Source: Limnobacter parvus | GTDB lineage: Bacteria; Pseudomonadota; Gammaproteobacteria; Burkholderiales; Burkholderiaceae_B | Reading direction: 5' to 3' | DNA: 64,000 nt | NCBI RefSeq assembly: GCF_024623725.1 | Contig: NZ_JANKHG010000014.1 | Location: forward strand, 202,242 to 266,241 | Shown: positions 56,792 through 64,000 of the stretch, piece after piece | Layout of the letters: the number at the start of each line of letters is the position of its first letter | Numbering within the stretch: the stretch's first letter is position 1 | Position numbers and translations under genes: made by a program | The notes under the pieces: model-generated | What the model saw: the letters and a program-made list of their open reading frames with translations, nothing else | The model's database searches: none | Told to the model about the DNA's origin: nothing

Positions 56792-59066
56792 CCAACCCAT
56801 TCTTCGTGACATCGTGCTGGTAGGCGGCGGTCACAGCCATGTGGGGGTGCTTCGCATGTTTGGCATGAAGCCATGGCCGGGTGTGCGCTTAACGCTAATT
56901 TGCACCGACATTCACACCCCCTATTCCGGCATGCTGCCCGGCTACATTGCCGGCCACTACAGCTATGACGATGTTCACATCGACTTGGGTCGCCTGTGTG
57001 CATTTGCGGGTGCCCGGCTGTTCAAAGACGAAGTGGTGGGCATTGACCGTGCCAATCAAAAAGTAATTTGCAAGAACCGCCCCCCCGTGGCCTACGACGC
57101 GTTGTCTATCAACATTGGCAGCACACCGCAGGTACAACTGGTGCCAGGTGCATTGGAAAATGCAGTGCCTGTGAAACCGATTGCACGGTTCAATCAGCGC
57201 TGGGTCAGTTTGCTGGAACGTGTAAAAACCCATGCTGGCAAAACCACCATTGCGGTGGTGGGTGGCGGCGCAGGTGGCGTGGAACTGGCCTTGGCCATGC
57301 AGTTTCGCTTGCGCAATGAACTCAGCGCCATGGGTCGCAACCCGGATGAACTTGAATTCCATTTGTTCACAGCCGATGCCGATGTACTGCCCACCCACAA
57401 CACTGGCGTGCGTGCGCGCTTCGAGAAAGTACTGGCTGAACGTGGCGTGGTGCTTCACCGCGATGCCGAAGTGGTGCAACTGAATGGGCATACCCTGCAA
57501 ACCAAGCAGGGCGAGCACTTGCACGCCGATGAAATTATGTGGGTAACGCAGGCAGGCGGCGCAGCCTGGCTTGCGAACACCGACCTTGAACTGGACAGCC
57601 GTGGCTTCATCAATGTGGGCCCCACATTGCAAACCAGCCGAGACCCGAAAATTTTTGCAGCGGGCGACATTGCCAATTTAACCAGCACTCCGCTGGAAAA
57701 AGCAGGCGTGTTCGCCGTGCGCATGGGCAAGCCATTGACCAAAAACCTGCACCTGTTTGTTCAGGGTGCAGAACTGCTGGAATATCGCCCACAAAAAACC
57801 TGGCTGGCCTTGATCAGTACAGGCGACAAATACGCGGTGGCATCCAAGGGATCGCTTGGTTTTGCGGGTTCTTGGGTGTGGCAGTGGAAAGACTGGATTG
57901 ACCGCCGCTTCATGGCGAAATTCAGTGAGTTTCCCGATATGGATCCGAATACCAAATCAGCTGCTGGCAACAGCACGCCGAATTTGGCATTGACGCAGGA
58001 AGAAAGCCTGCAAGCCATTTCTGCGATTGCCATGCGTTGTGGTGGCTGTGGTGCCAAAGTGGGCTCCACGGTTTTATCTCGCGCACTGGGTAACTTAGAG
58101 CCGGTTGACCGCGAAGATGTGTTGGTGGGCCTGCATGCACCCGATGATGCCGCGATTGTGAAAGTGCCACCCGGCAAGGCCATGGTGCACACCGTCGACT
58201 TTTTCCGGGCCTTCGTGGACGACCCTTATATTTTTGGCAAGGTTGCTGCCAACCACGCATTGGGCGATGTATTCGCGATGGGCGGTGAAGCGCAATCAGC
58301 CACCGCCGTAGTCACCGTGCCACCCGGGCTGGAATCAAAAGTTGAGGAGCTGCTATTTCAGATGATGAGTGGTGCGGTGGAAGTATTGAACGATGCCGGC
58401 TGCGCGCTGGTGGGCGGACACACCGGTGAAGGCCGCGAACTGGCGCTGGGTTTTGCCATCAACGGCCTGGTCGATGAAAACATGGACGGCGTGATGATCA
58501 AGGGCGGCATGCGCCCGGGCGACGCGATTGTTCTGACCAAACCAATTGGAACCGGAACACTATTTGCAGCCTTGCCTCAGTTGAAAACAAAGGGTCGCTG
58601 GATTGATGCTGCACTGGAATCGATGGTGAAAAGCAACCGAATCGGCGCACAATGCCTGCGCGAGTATGGCTCAAAAGCCTGTACAGATTTAACTGGTTTT
58701 GGCCTGCTTGGCCACCTGGTGGAAATGACACGGCCTTCTGAGGTGGATGCAGAGCTTGACTTAAGCGCCCTGCCCTTGCTTGATGGTGCGCTTGAAATGG
58801 TGAGTGCTGGCATTGTGAGCTCGCTTCAACCCGCCAACGTGCGTTTGCGCCGAGCCATTCGCAACCAGGCCGAGTATGTGAATGACCCACGTTACCCGTT
58901 GATTTTCGACCCGCAAACCGCAGGTGGTTTGTTGGCCACCGTGCCCGGCGACAAGGCTGACGCCTGTGTGGCCGCACTGAAGAAATTGGGCTATGAGCAC
59001 ACCGCAATCATTGGTCGCATACTGCCGCAAGGCGAAGCGATCGAACCAATAGTATTGAAAGGCTAA
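56778..59066 (+). CDS. selD: Flavoprotein-selenide water dikinase fusion (SelD/SenC-type)
   Basis: Fusion of 762 residues. The N-terminal half (about 8-385) is a pyridine-nucleotide-disulfide oxidoreductase-like FAD domain (VLVGGGHSHVGVL, VVGGGAGGVELALA, FAAGDIA). The C-terminal half (about 410-760) is SelD, making selenophosphate from selenide and ATP. The catalytic residue is Cys424 in CGGCGAK with Lys427; the codon is TGT, so this is the cysteine form, not a selenoprotein. LHAPDDAAI and GGHTGEGREL bind ATP and metal. The flavin domain may supply selenide by reduction. It follows senB with a 14-base overlap. Confidence 0.95.
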   Translation: MQTSDQPILRDIVLVGGGHSHVGVLRMFGMKPWPGVRLTLICTDIHTPYSGMLPGYIAGHYSYDDVHIDLGRLCAFAGARLFKDEVVGIDRANQKVICKNRPPVAYDALSINIGSTPQVQLVPGALENAVPVKPIARFNQRWVSLLERVKTHAGKTTIAVVGGGAGGVELALAMQFRLRNELSAMGRNPDELEFHLFTADADVLPTHNTGVRARFEKVLAERGVVLHRDAEVVQLNGHTLQTKQGEHLHADEIMWVTQAGGAAWLANTDLELDSRGFINVGPTLQTSRDPKIFAAGDIANLTSTPLEKAGVFAVRMGKPLTKNLHLFVQGAELLEYRPQKTWLALISTGDKYAVASKGSLGFAGSWVWQWKDWIDRRFMAKFSEFPDMDPNTKSAAGNSTPNLALTQEESLQAISAIAMRCGGCGAKVGSTVLSRALGNLEPVDREDVLVGLHAPDDAAIVKVPPGKAMVHTVDFFRAFVDDPYIFGKVAANHALGDVFAMGGEAQSATAVVTVPPGLESKVEELLFQMMSGAVEVLNDAGCALVGGHTGEGRELALGFAINGLVDENMDGVMIKGGMRPGDAIVLTKPIGTGTLFAALPQLKTKGRWIDAALESMVKSNRIGAQCLREYGSKACTDLTGFGLLGHLVEMTRPSEVDAELDLSALPLLDGALEMVSAGIVSSLQPANVRLRRAIRNQAEYVNDPRYPLIFDPQTAGGLLATVPGDKADACVAALKKLGYEHTAIIGRILPQGEAIEPIVLKG

Positions 59067-59077
59067 GGAAGCACCCC

Positions 59078-59767
59078 ATGCCACAGGCTGTTCAACAACA
59101 CTGGAAGAAAACTGCACTGCTGCTAGTCGCAGCCGTGTTGCTTTTGGTGTGGTTGAATGCAGACGTGTCGCTGCAAGACATGCTGGCCGCACAACGCGAG
59201 TTGGCCATGCACTTCATGGAATACCCCACGCTGGTCACCCTGATTTACTTTGGCGTGTTTGTATTACTTACAGCCCTCTGCCTGCCCGGCGCGGGTGTGT
59301 TGATGCTGGTGGGTGGCGGCTGCATGGGCTTTGGCTTGTGCATGGTGGTTTCTACAGCAGCTTCTGCGTTCGGCGCATTGCTCACCATGCTGTTCGCGCG
59401 GCACTTCTTTCGTGAATCTGTTGAAAAACGTTTTGCGGACAAGCTTCGCGACATCAACAAGGGCATTGAAAAAAATGAAGTGGCTTACCTGATCAGTCTT
59501 CGCTTGGCTCCCATTATTCCCTTCGTTGCATTCAATTTGCTCGCCGGCCTCACGCGCGTGAAGCCATGGACATTTTTGTGGACCAGCTTTGTCGGCATGC
59601 TGCCCGGCACAATGCTGTACGTGAATGCGGGCAATGAACTGGCCAAGGTGAATCGGCTAGAAGAGCTTATTTCACTTGAGGTTGTTGTTTCAATTGCAGC
59701 GTTGGCGTTGGTGCCGTTCTTGATCCAGTGGGGAACACGGCAATTTCAATTGCGCAAGGCCGCTTAG
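59078..59767 (+). CDS. TVP38/TMEM64 family membrane protein
   Basis: Inner-membrane protein of 229 residues with about six hydrophobic segments, a TVP38/DedA-type VTT domain: LTALCLPGAGVLMLVGGGCMGFG, then SLRLAPIIPFVAFNLLAGLTRV and TSFVGMLPGTMLYVNAGNEL. It starts 11 bases after selD with AAGGAAG upstream and closes the senB-selD operon. A DedA-family protein was linked to selenite uptake in Cupriavidus metallidurans, so a selenium transport role is plausible. Lipid scrambling, known for other family members, is an alternative. Confidence 0.85.
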   Translation: MPQAVQQHWKKTALLLVAAVLLLVWLNADVSLQDMLAAQRELAMHFMEYPTLVTLIYFGVFVLLTALCLPGAGVLMLVGGGCMGFGLCMVVSTAASAFGALLTMLFARHFFRESVEKRFADKLRDINKGIEKNEVAYLISLRLAPIIPFVAFNLLAGLTRVKPWTFLWTSFVGMLPGTMLYVNAGNELAKVNRLEELISLEVVVSIAALALVPFLIQWGTRQFQLRKAA

Positions 59768-59849
59768 CTTAATCGGAGCGAGTTACAGCCCAATCGTCGC
59801 GTGTCCCAATCGCTGCCAATTGAGCGTGAACCGCTCTGGTGATTGATCA

Positions 59850-60040
59850 GCCAACTCGGCAGTGGGTTTGCCTGTTCCGAACTTCAAGAAAACCGCCCCG
59901 TTTGAATCCATTCGCAGCATTCGGCTTCAAGCCGACAACAAATTCGGCCATCTGTTTTGCCGAATTTGTTGAGCCAGAATTGATTCAAGAAGGGATCAAG
60001 CGGTTTTCAGTGAGGAATCAGGCAACCCCGACGAGTTGGC
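59850..60040 (+). repeat. Type 1 hairpin repeat module, copy C
   Basis: 191 bases with perfect nine-base inverted ends GCCAACTCG/CGAGTTGGC. Inner arms (AAAACCGC against GCGGTTTT) match copies A and B. The long hairpin at 59936-59971 has arms CAACAAATTCGGC/GCCGAATTTGTTG, differing at many positions from copy A while still pairing. Upstream, 59772-59810 matches the outer flank of the type 2 module of copy A, so C looks like a composite that lost most of its type 2 half. Confidence 0.85.
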
Positions 60041-60076
60041 TATACAAACATGCAATCTCGCCCAGCTGGCGACAAA

Positions 60077-60448
60077 TTATCGAATGTCAAACAACTCAAC
60101 ATCGAAAATCAAATCAGTGTTGCCCGGAATGGGGCCTGCACCACGCGCGCCATACGCCGTGTCCGAAGGACAAAACACGATTGCACGATCACCCACCACC
60201 ATTTCGCACAACGCCTGTGTCCAGGCTGGAATTACGCGGTTCAGCGGAAAAGAAATTTTTTCGTTGCGCTTGATTGAACTGTCAAACACCTTGCCATCCA
60301 GAAAGGTGCCTTCGTAGTGCACTTCCACGATTGAATTGGGTGTTGGCTTTTGAGTGCCGTTGCCGCGCTTTTTAAAAGTCAGCTTCACGCCAGAAGGCAA
60401 TACAAGTTCATCGCCAGCGGCGGCATTGTTTTCAGTTGAATTGGTCAC
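60077..60448 (-). CDS. FKBP-type peptidyl-prolyl isomerase
   Basis: Prolyl isomerase of 123 residues, one FKBP domain (about 25-121). Typical residues include VEVHYEGTFLDGKVFDSS, an Arg-Asn-Glu turn, VIPAWTQALCEM (active-site Trp) and PSDTAYGARGAGPIPGNTDLIFDVELF. There is no signal peptide, so it is a cytoplasmic folding helper. It sits alone, tail to tail with TVP38 across a repeat-bearing spacer. Confidence 0.93.
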   Translation of the reverse strand: MTNSTENNAAAGDELVLPSGVKLTFKKRGNGTQKPTPNSIVEVHYEGTFLDGKVFDSSIKRNEKISFPLNRVIPAWTQALCEMVVGDRAIVFCPSDTAYGARGAGPIPGNTDLIFDVELFDIR

Positions 60449-60529
60449 AGCTTTTACCCCAGGTAAGAATTGATACAGACCTCTATTCTAACCCGGGGTG
60501 TTTGGCTGTCCCGAAATACAGCCATGAAA

Positions 60530-60973
60530 TCAATAGGTTTTGTAAGGCAGGAATTTACCGCTCATATTGATGCTGACTCGGTCGCCCATGGGGTTGGGTT
60601 CACGCTGCAAGTCCATCTTGAAGTCAATCGCGCTCATGATGCCGTCGCCAAACTCTTCATGAATCAGCTCTTTGAAGGTGGTGCCGTACACACTGATCAA
60701 TTCGTAAAAACGATAAATTAGCGGGTCGGTGGGCACAGCCGTCGGCAGTGAACCCTTGTAAGGCACCACCTGCAAGCAATCTACTGCCTCGGGTGGCAAG
60801 GCCAGGAACTCGCCAATCTTCTTGGCCTGTTCTTCTGTCAATGTCATTTGGCCCAATAGCGCGGCGGTGCTCCATTCCTTGGACTGACCCAATACTTTGG
60901 CGCAGTCGTCCCAAGTGCATTTTTTCTTGCGCTTGGCCAATACAATCATTTCAGTTACGTCGGTTCTTTTCAT
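60530..60973 (-). CDS. cynS: Cyanate hydratase (cyanase)
   Basis: Decomposes cyanate with bicarbonate to ammonia and carbon dioxide; a decamer in E. coli. The protein has 147 residues with the catalytic triad equivalents Arg88, Glu91 and Ser114 (E. coli Arg96, Glu99, Ser122) and the C-terminal FLPYKTY. The first 70 residues form the helical N-domain. It overlaps the ABC ATPase gene by four bases. Together with the upstream transporter genes it forms a cyanate-use operon, providing nitrogen or detoxification. Confidence 0.96.
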   Translation of the reverse strand: MKRTDVTEMIVLAKRKKKCTWDDCAKVLGQSKEWSTAALLGQMTLTEEQAKKIGEFLALPPEAVDCLQVVPYKGSLPTAVPTDPLIYRFYELISVYGTTFKELIHEEFGDGIMSAIDFKMDLQREPNPMGDRVSINMSGKFLPYKTY

Positions 60974-61944
60974 GGTGCACTCCTTTGAATCAAATTAAGT
61001 GGGGGTGTTGTCTCGGTGTTGGCCAGGGCTTTCAAACCGGGGCGAACCACCGTGGGTTGCTTGTGTAATTCAGTGACGGCTTGCTTGCCTTTGTCATCAC
61101 CCGGCTCAGGCGCTGGCGCTGCCCGGTTCACCAAAAAATCAACCAGGTGGTTGCGTATGGCGTAGTACTGGGGATCGTGGTGCACGGTGCTGCGGGTGCG
61201 TTCACGGGGCATTGTGTTCTCGACAATTTCTGCAATGCGGGCACGCGGGCCATGGCTCATCAACATGACTTTGTCGGCCAGCAAAATGGCTTCGTCCACA
61301 TCGTGGGTAATCATGAAAACCGTTTGCCCGGTGGCTTTCACAATTTGCAGTAATTCGTCTTGAATGGTGCCGCGCGTCAACGCATCCAACGCGCCGAAGG
61401 GTTCATCCAGCAAGAGCATTTGCGGCTGAATGGCAAACGCACGGGCAATCCCAACTCGCTGCTTCATGCCACCTGAAAGTTCATGCGGCTTTTTGTTCGC
61501 AGCCTTGCCCAGGCCCACCATATCCAAATACTTCATGGCGTGTTCACTGATTTCTTGTGGCGACTTTTTTGGCCAACGCGAACGCACACCAAACTCCACG
61601 TTTTTCAACGCCGTCATCCACGGCATTAGCGCGTGGCTTTGAAACACCACACCGCGGTCCAGTGACGGACCCACCACTTCCTTGCCGTTCATGATCACAT
61701 AGCCTTGAGTGGCCTCGTCCAACCCGGCCAGAATGTTCAGAATGGTGCTCTTGCCGCATCCCGAATGGCCGATGATGCAAACAAACTCGCCCTTCTGAAT
61801 ATCAAAATTCACCGCCTCAAACACAGGGGGTACTTCCGCGTTTTCAGGCGCATAACTTTTTACCAGACCCTCAACTTGCAAGAAGGCTGCAACTTTCTCG
61901 GTGGGCACAAGGTCCTTGCTGAATATTTTGTGTTCAGTCGTCAT
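60970..61944 (-). CDS. Nitrate/cyanate-type ABC transporter ATP-binding protein
   Basis: ATPase of 324 residues, related to NrtD/CmpD/CynD and SsuB/TauB. It has Walker A GHSGCGKST (about 59-67), signature LSGGMKQRVGIARAFA, Walker [12 protein letters not shown] and switch His in MITHDVDEAI. A polar C-terminal tail of about 60 residues is longer than needed for a minimal ATPase. It lies six bases after the permease gene and overlaps cynS by four bases, which points to cyanate as substrate. Confidence 0.9.
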   Translation of the reverse strand: MTTEHKIFSKDLVPTEKVAAFLQVEGLVKSYAPENAEVPPVFEAVNFDIQKGEFVCIIGHSGCGKSTILNILAGLDEATQGYVIMNGKEVVGPSLDRGVVFQSHALMPWMTALKNVEFGVRSRWPKKSPQEISEHAMKYLDMVGLGKAANKKPHELSGGMKQRVGIARAFAIQPQMLLLDEPFGALDALTRGTIQDELLQIVKATGQTVFMITHDVDEAILLADKVMLMSHGPRARIAEIVENTMPRERTRSTVHHDPQYYAIRNHLVDFLVNRAAPAPEPGDDKGKQAVTELHKQPTVVRPGLKALANTETTPPLNLIQRSAP

Positions 61945-61950
61945 TGTTGT

Positions 61951-62799
61951 TCACTCCTTGTAGCTGACAAGCTTGGCCATGCGGGCCAGCAGCGTGTCAA
62001 GCAACATGCCGATCAAGCCGATGAATAAAATCGCACTGATAATGTTCGCGATCGACAGGTTGTTCCATTCGTTCCACACGAAGTAACCAATACCCGTGCC
62101 ACCCACCAGCATTTCAGCGGCCACAATCACCAACCACGCAATGCCCACGGAAATGCGCATGCCAGTCATGATGGTGGGCGCGGCCGCTGGCAAGATCACT
62201 TGAAATGCAGTGCGCAGTGAATTGACCTCCAGCGTTTTGGCCACGTTCAACCAGTCGCGCCGAACCCCTGCCACGCCGAAAGCCGTGTTCACCAACATTG
62301 GCCATATCGAACAAATGAAAATCACGAAAATTGCCGAGGTGTCACTGTCTTGAATCGTGTACAAAGCCAGCGGCATCCATGCCAACGGGGAAACCGGTTT
62401 CAAAATCTGGATGAACGGGTCAAGCGCCTTGTAAAGCAAAGGCGACATGCCGATCACAAAGCCCAGGGGAATGGCCACCAAAGCGGCCAAACCAAACCCG
62501 ACAAGCACGCGAAAAATGGAGTAGCCCAGTTGAATGCCAATGCCCTTGTCGTTGGTGCCCCGGTCGTAAAACGGGTCACTCACATGGCCCCACAGCTTTT
62601 CACCCACATCGCCCGGTGTGGGCAATGGGGTTTTGCTGCCAGTGGATGCCGCTTGCCCAACCAGCGCCGCGTACTCAGGGTCCACATTGACCTCCGCCTC
62701 TTCAGGCAAGGTGGCAATGGTCCAAATCGAAATCAACACCACCAATATCAGTGCTGACAGCGACCAAGGCGCCCACTTCTGCTTCTTGAAATCTTTCAT
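61951..62799 (-). CDS. Nitrate/cyanate-type ABC transporter permease
   Basis: Inner-membrane permease of 282 residues, NrtB/CmpB/CynB family, with a cytoplasmic basic start (MKDFKKQKWAPW), a periplasmic stretch of about 60 residues, and about six helices. The coupling region contains LEVNSLRTAFQVILPAAAPTIMTG. The start at 62799 is chosen because the longer in-frame start at 62865 would overlap the binding-protein gene by over 60 bases. The gap to the binding-protein stop is four bases. Confidence 0.9.
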   Translation of the reverse strand: MKDFKKQKWAPWSLSALILVVLISIWTIATLPEEAEVNVDPEYAALVGQAASTGSKTPLPTPGDVGEKLWGHVSDPFYDRGTNDKGIGIQLGYSIFRVLVGFGLAALVAIPLGFVIGMSPLLYKALDPFIQILKPVSPLAWMPLALYTIQDSDTSAIFVIFICSIWPMLVNTAFGVAGVRRDWLNVAKTLEVNSLRTAFQVILPAAAPTIMTGMRISVGIAWLVIVAAEMLVGGTGIGYFVWNEWNNLSIANIISAILFIGLIGMLLDTLLARMAKLVSYKE

Positions 62800-62803
62800 C
62801 CCG

Positions 62804-64000
62804 TTAGCCCTTGGTTCTGGAAATGGCAAAACTGTTGATGTATTCCTCGGGCTTCTTGGGATCAAAAGGCTTGCCCATCACGCTGAACTTCTTGTCCAGC
62901 GATGCGGGTGGCTGCATGCCCACCTCTTTCATCAGGCGAGTGGCATCTGTTGCCAGGAATACCTCTTTGGCAATCTTGTTGTAATCCACATCACCTTTGA
63001 TCTGCCCCCAGCGTTTCATCTGAGTCAAGATCCAGATCGCGAAACTTTGATATGGGAAGGGATCAAAGTCGATGCGTTGAGGATCTTTCTTGATGCCGCC
63101 CAAGCCATCCGCGTAGGTACCGGTTAATACCTGCTCCACCACGGTCAACGGCTGGTTCAAGTAATTGGTTGGAGCAATGGCTGCTGCGATTTCTTTGCGG
63201 TTCTCGGCTTTGCGAGCGTAAGCAGTGGCATCCAATACTGCCTTCAACAAGGCTTTGTAGCTGTTGGGGTTTTGGGTTACGAATTCTTTGCTGGCGGCAA
63301 ATGCACAGCATGGGTGGCCCGACCAGATTTCTTTTGACAGAATGTGAATAAAGCCCACGCCATCGTACACAGCGCGTTGGTTTACAGGGTCAGGTGCCAG
63401 GAAGCCGTCAATGTTGTCAGCGCGCATGTTGGCCACCATTTCGGGAGGAGGCACTGAACGAATCTGCACATCGCGATCGGGGTCCAGCCCAGCCTCGGCC
63501 AGGTAATAGCGCAACAGGTAGTTGTGCATGGAATAATCAAAAGGCACCGCAAACTTGAAGCCTTTCCAGTCTTTGGGGTTGCGTTTGTCTTTGTGCTTCA
63601 TGGCCAGCGTAATGGCCTGACCATTGATGTTCTCAACGGCAGGCATGGTCCATGGAATGGCATTCGATCCTACGCCCATTGAAATAGCCAAAGGCATGGG
63701 CGAAAGCATGTGCGCCGCATCGTATTCTTTCGCAAGTGATTTGTCCCGCACCACAGCCCAACCAGCAGTTTTAACAACTTCAACATCCAGACCCTGCTTG
63801 GCATAGAAACCCAAAGGCTGCGCCATGATGATCGGTGTTGCGCAGGTAATTGGAATGAAACCCACCTTCAACTTTTGCTTTTCCAGCGGGCCATTGCTTT
63901 GCGCAAACGCTTCCTTGGCAGCAGCCAAGGGAAACAGGCTACCAATTGCAGCCATGGCAGTACCACTGCCCACTGCACGCAAAAAATTGCGGCGCAATTG
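62804..64000 (-). CDS. Nitrate/cyanate ABC transporter substrate-binding protein (5' end beyond window)
   Basis: Binding protein of the NrtA/CmpA/CynA family; at least 397 residues are visible and the frame stays open to the window edge, so the true start lies outside. The visible N-terminus RRNFLRAVG followed by a hydrophobic run is a twin-arginine export signal. Family motifs include VGFIPITCATPIIMAQPLGF, KFAVPFDYSMHNYLLRYYL and DNIDGFLAPDPVNQRAV. The TTG at 63997 is not the genuine start. Co-location with cynS indicates cyanate, though nitrate or bicarbonate binders look alike. Confidence 0.9.
   Translation of the reverse strand, partial: QLRRNFLRAVGSGTAMAAIGSLFPLAAAKEAFAQSNGPLEKQKLKVGFIPITCATPIIMAQPLGFYAKQGLDVEVVKTAGWAVVRDKSLAKEYDAAHMLSPMPLAISMGVGSNAIPWTMPAVENINGQAITLAMKHKDKRNPKDWKGFKFAVPFDYSMHNYLLRYYLAEAGLDPDRDVQIRSVPPPEMVANMRADNIDGFLAPDPVNQRAVYDGVGFIHILSKEIWSGHPCCAFAASKEFVTQNPNSYKALLKAVLDATAYARKAENRKEIAAAIAPTNYLNQPLTVVEQVLTGTYADGLGGIKKDPQRIDFDPFPYQSFAIWILTQMKRWGQIKGDVDYNKIAKEVFLATDATRLMKEVGMQPPASLDKKFSVMGKPFDPKKPEEYINSFAISRTKG

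Noticed and set aside
58038..58058. SelD as a selenocysteine-containing selenoprotein
   Set aside because: The catalytic position is an ordinary TGT cysteine codon and no in-frame TGA occurs in the motif.

Overview
The window reads as chromosomal DNA of a betaproteobacterium of the order Burkholderiales. The gene families, moderate GC content, and the trxA-rho, phoH-ybeY and cysTWA-cysB groupings would fit Limnobacter or a close relative. That genus assignment is inference from gene content, not from a marker-gene comparison. The coding capacity is dense, many genes overlap by 1-14 bases, and no insertion sequence, prophage or CRISPR array was seen.

Layout. 1-5.9 kb: the end of trxA, rho, a LemA/TPM/TPM envelope operon, a SRPBCC plus DUF6091 binding-protein pair, and a DUF1232 protein. 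5.9-8.0 kb: a two-subunit sodium:solute symporter. 8.3-12.7 kb: a soluble chemoreceptor with six PAS domains, translationally coupled to a triple CheW protein. 12.6-14.5 kb: tgt and a flavin reductase. 15.1-20.0 kb: a complete sulfate uptake regulon (sbp, cysT, cysW, cysA, cysB). 20.2-28.5 kb: a large ankyrin protein, an EamA exporter, pyrF, a TctD/TctE-like two-component system, phoH and ybeY. 28.6 kb: tRNA-Lys(UUU) with a clear promoter and terminator. 29-32.5 kb: a COG3014/YcfL/LpoB envelope cluster whose first gene is split by a frameshift. 32.8-38.1 kb: hydrolases and lipoproteins. 38.2-44.4 kb: a leftward cluster with a GH17-GT2 glucan synthase and an LtaS/OpgB-like phosphotransferase. 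44.5-49.4 kb: a CaCA antiporter, a lone receiver protein, DUF486, DUF547, ATP-grasp and YHS proteins. 49.5-59.8 kb: a selenium-centred region. 60.1-64.0 kb: an FKBP isomerase and a cyanate uptake and cyanase operon, cut by the window end.

Two things stand out. First, 49.5-59.8 kb combines a PhnD/C/E/E-type importer (a type associated with selenium oxyanions), the histidine methyltransferase EgtD, the selenosugar synthase SenB, a flavoprotein-SelD fusion and a TVP38 membrane protein. This is most of a selenoneine pathway, but the final enzyme SenA is not in the window. Second, all three large tail-to-tail intergenic spaces (14.5-15.1, 53.9-54.4 and 59.8-60.0 kb) contain members of one interspersed repeat family. 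Conserved terminal inverted repeats enclose two hairpins whose stem sequences differ between copies while pairing is kept. I do not recognise this family; it is the best candidate here for something undescribed.
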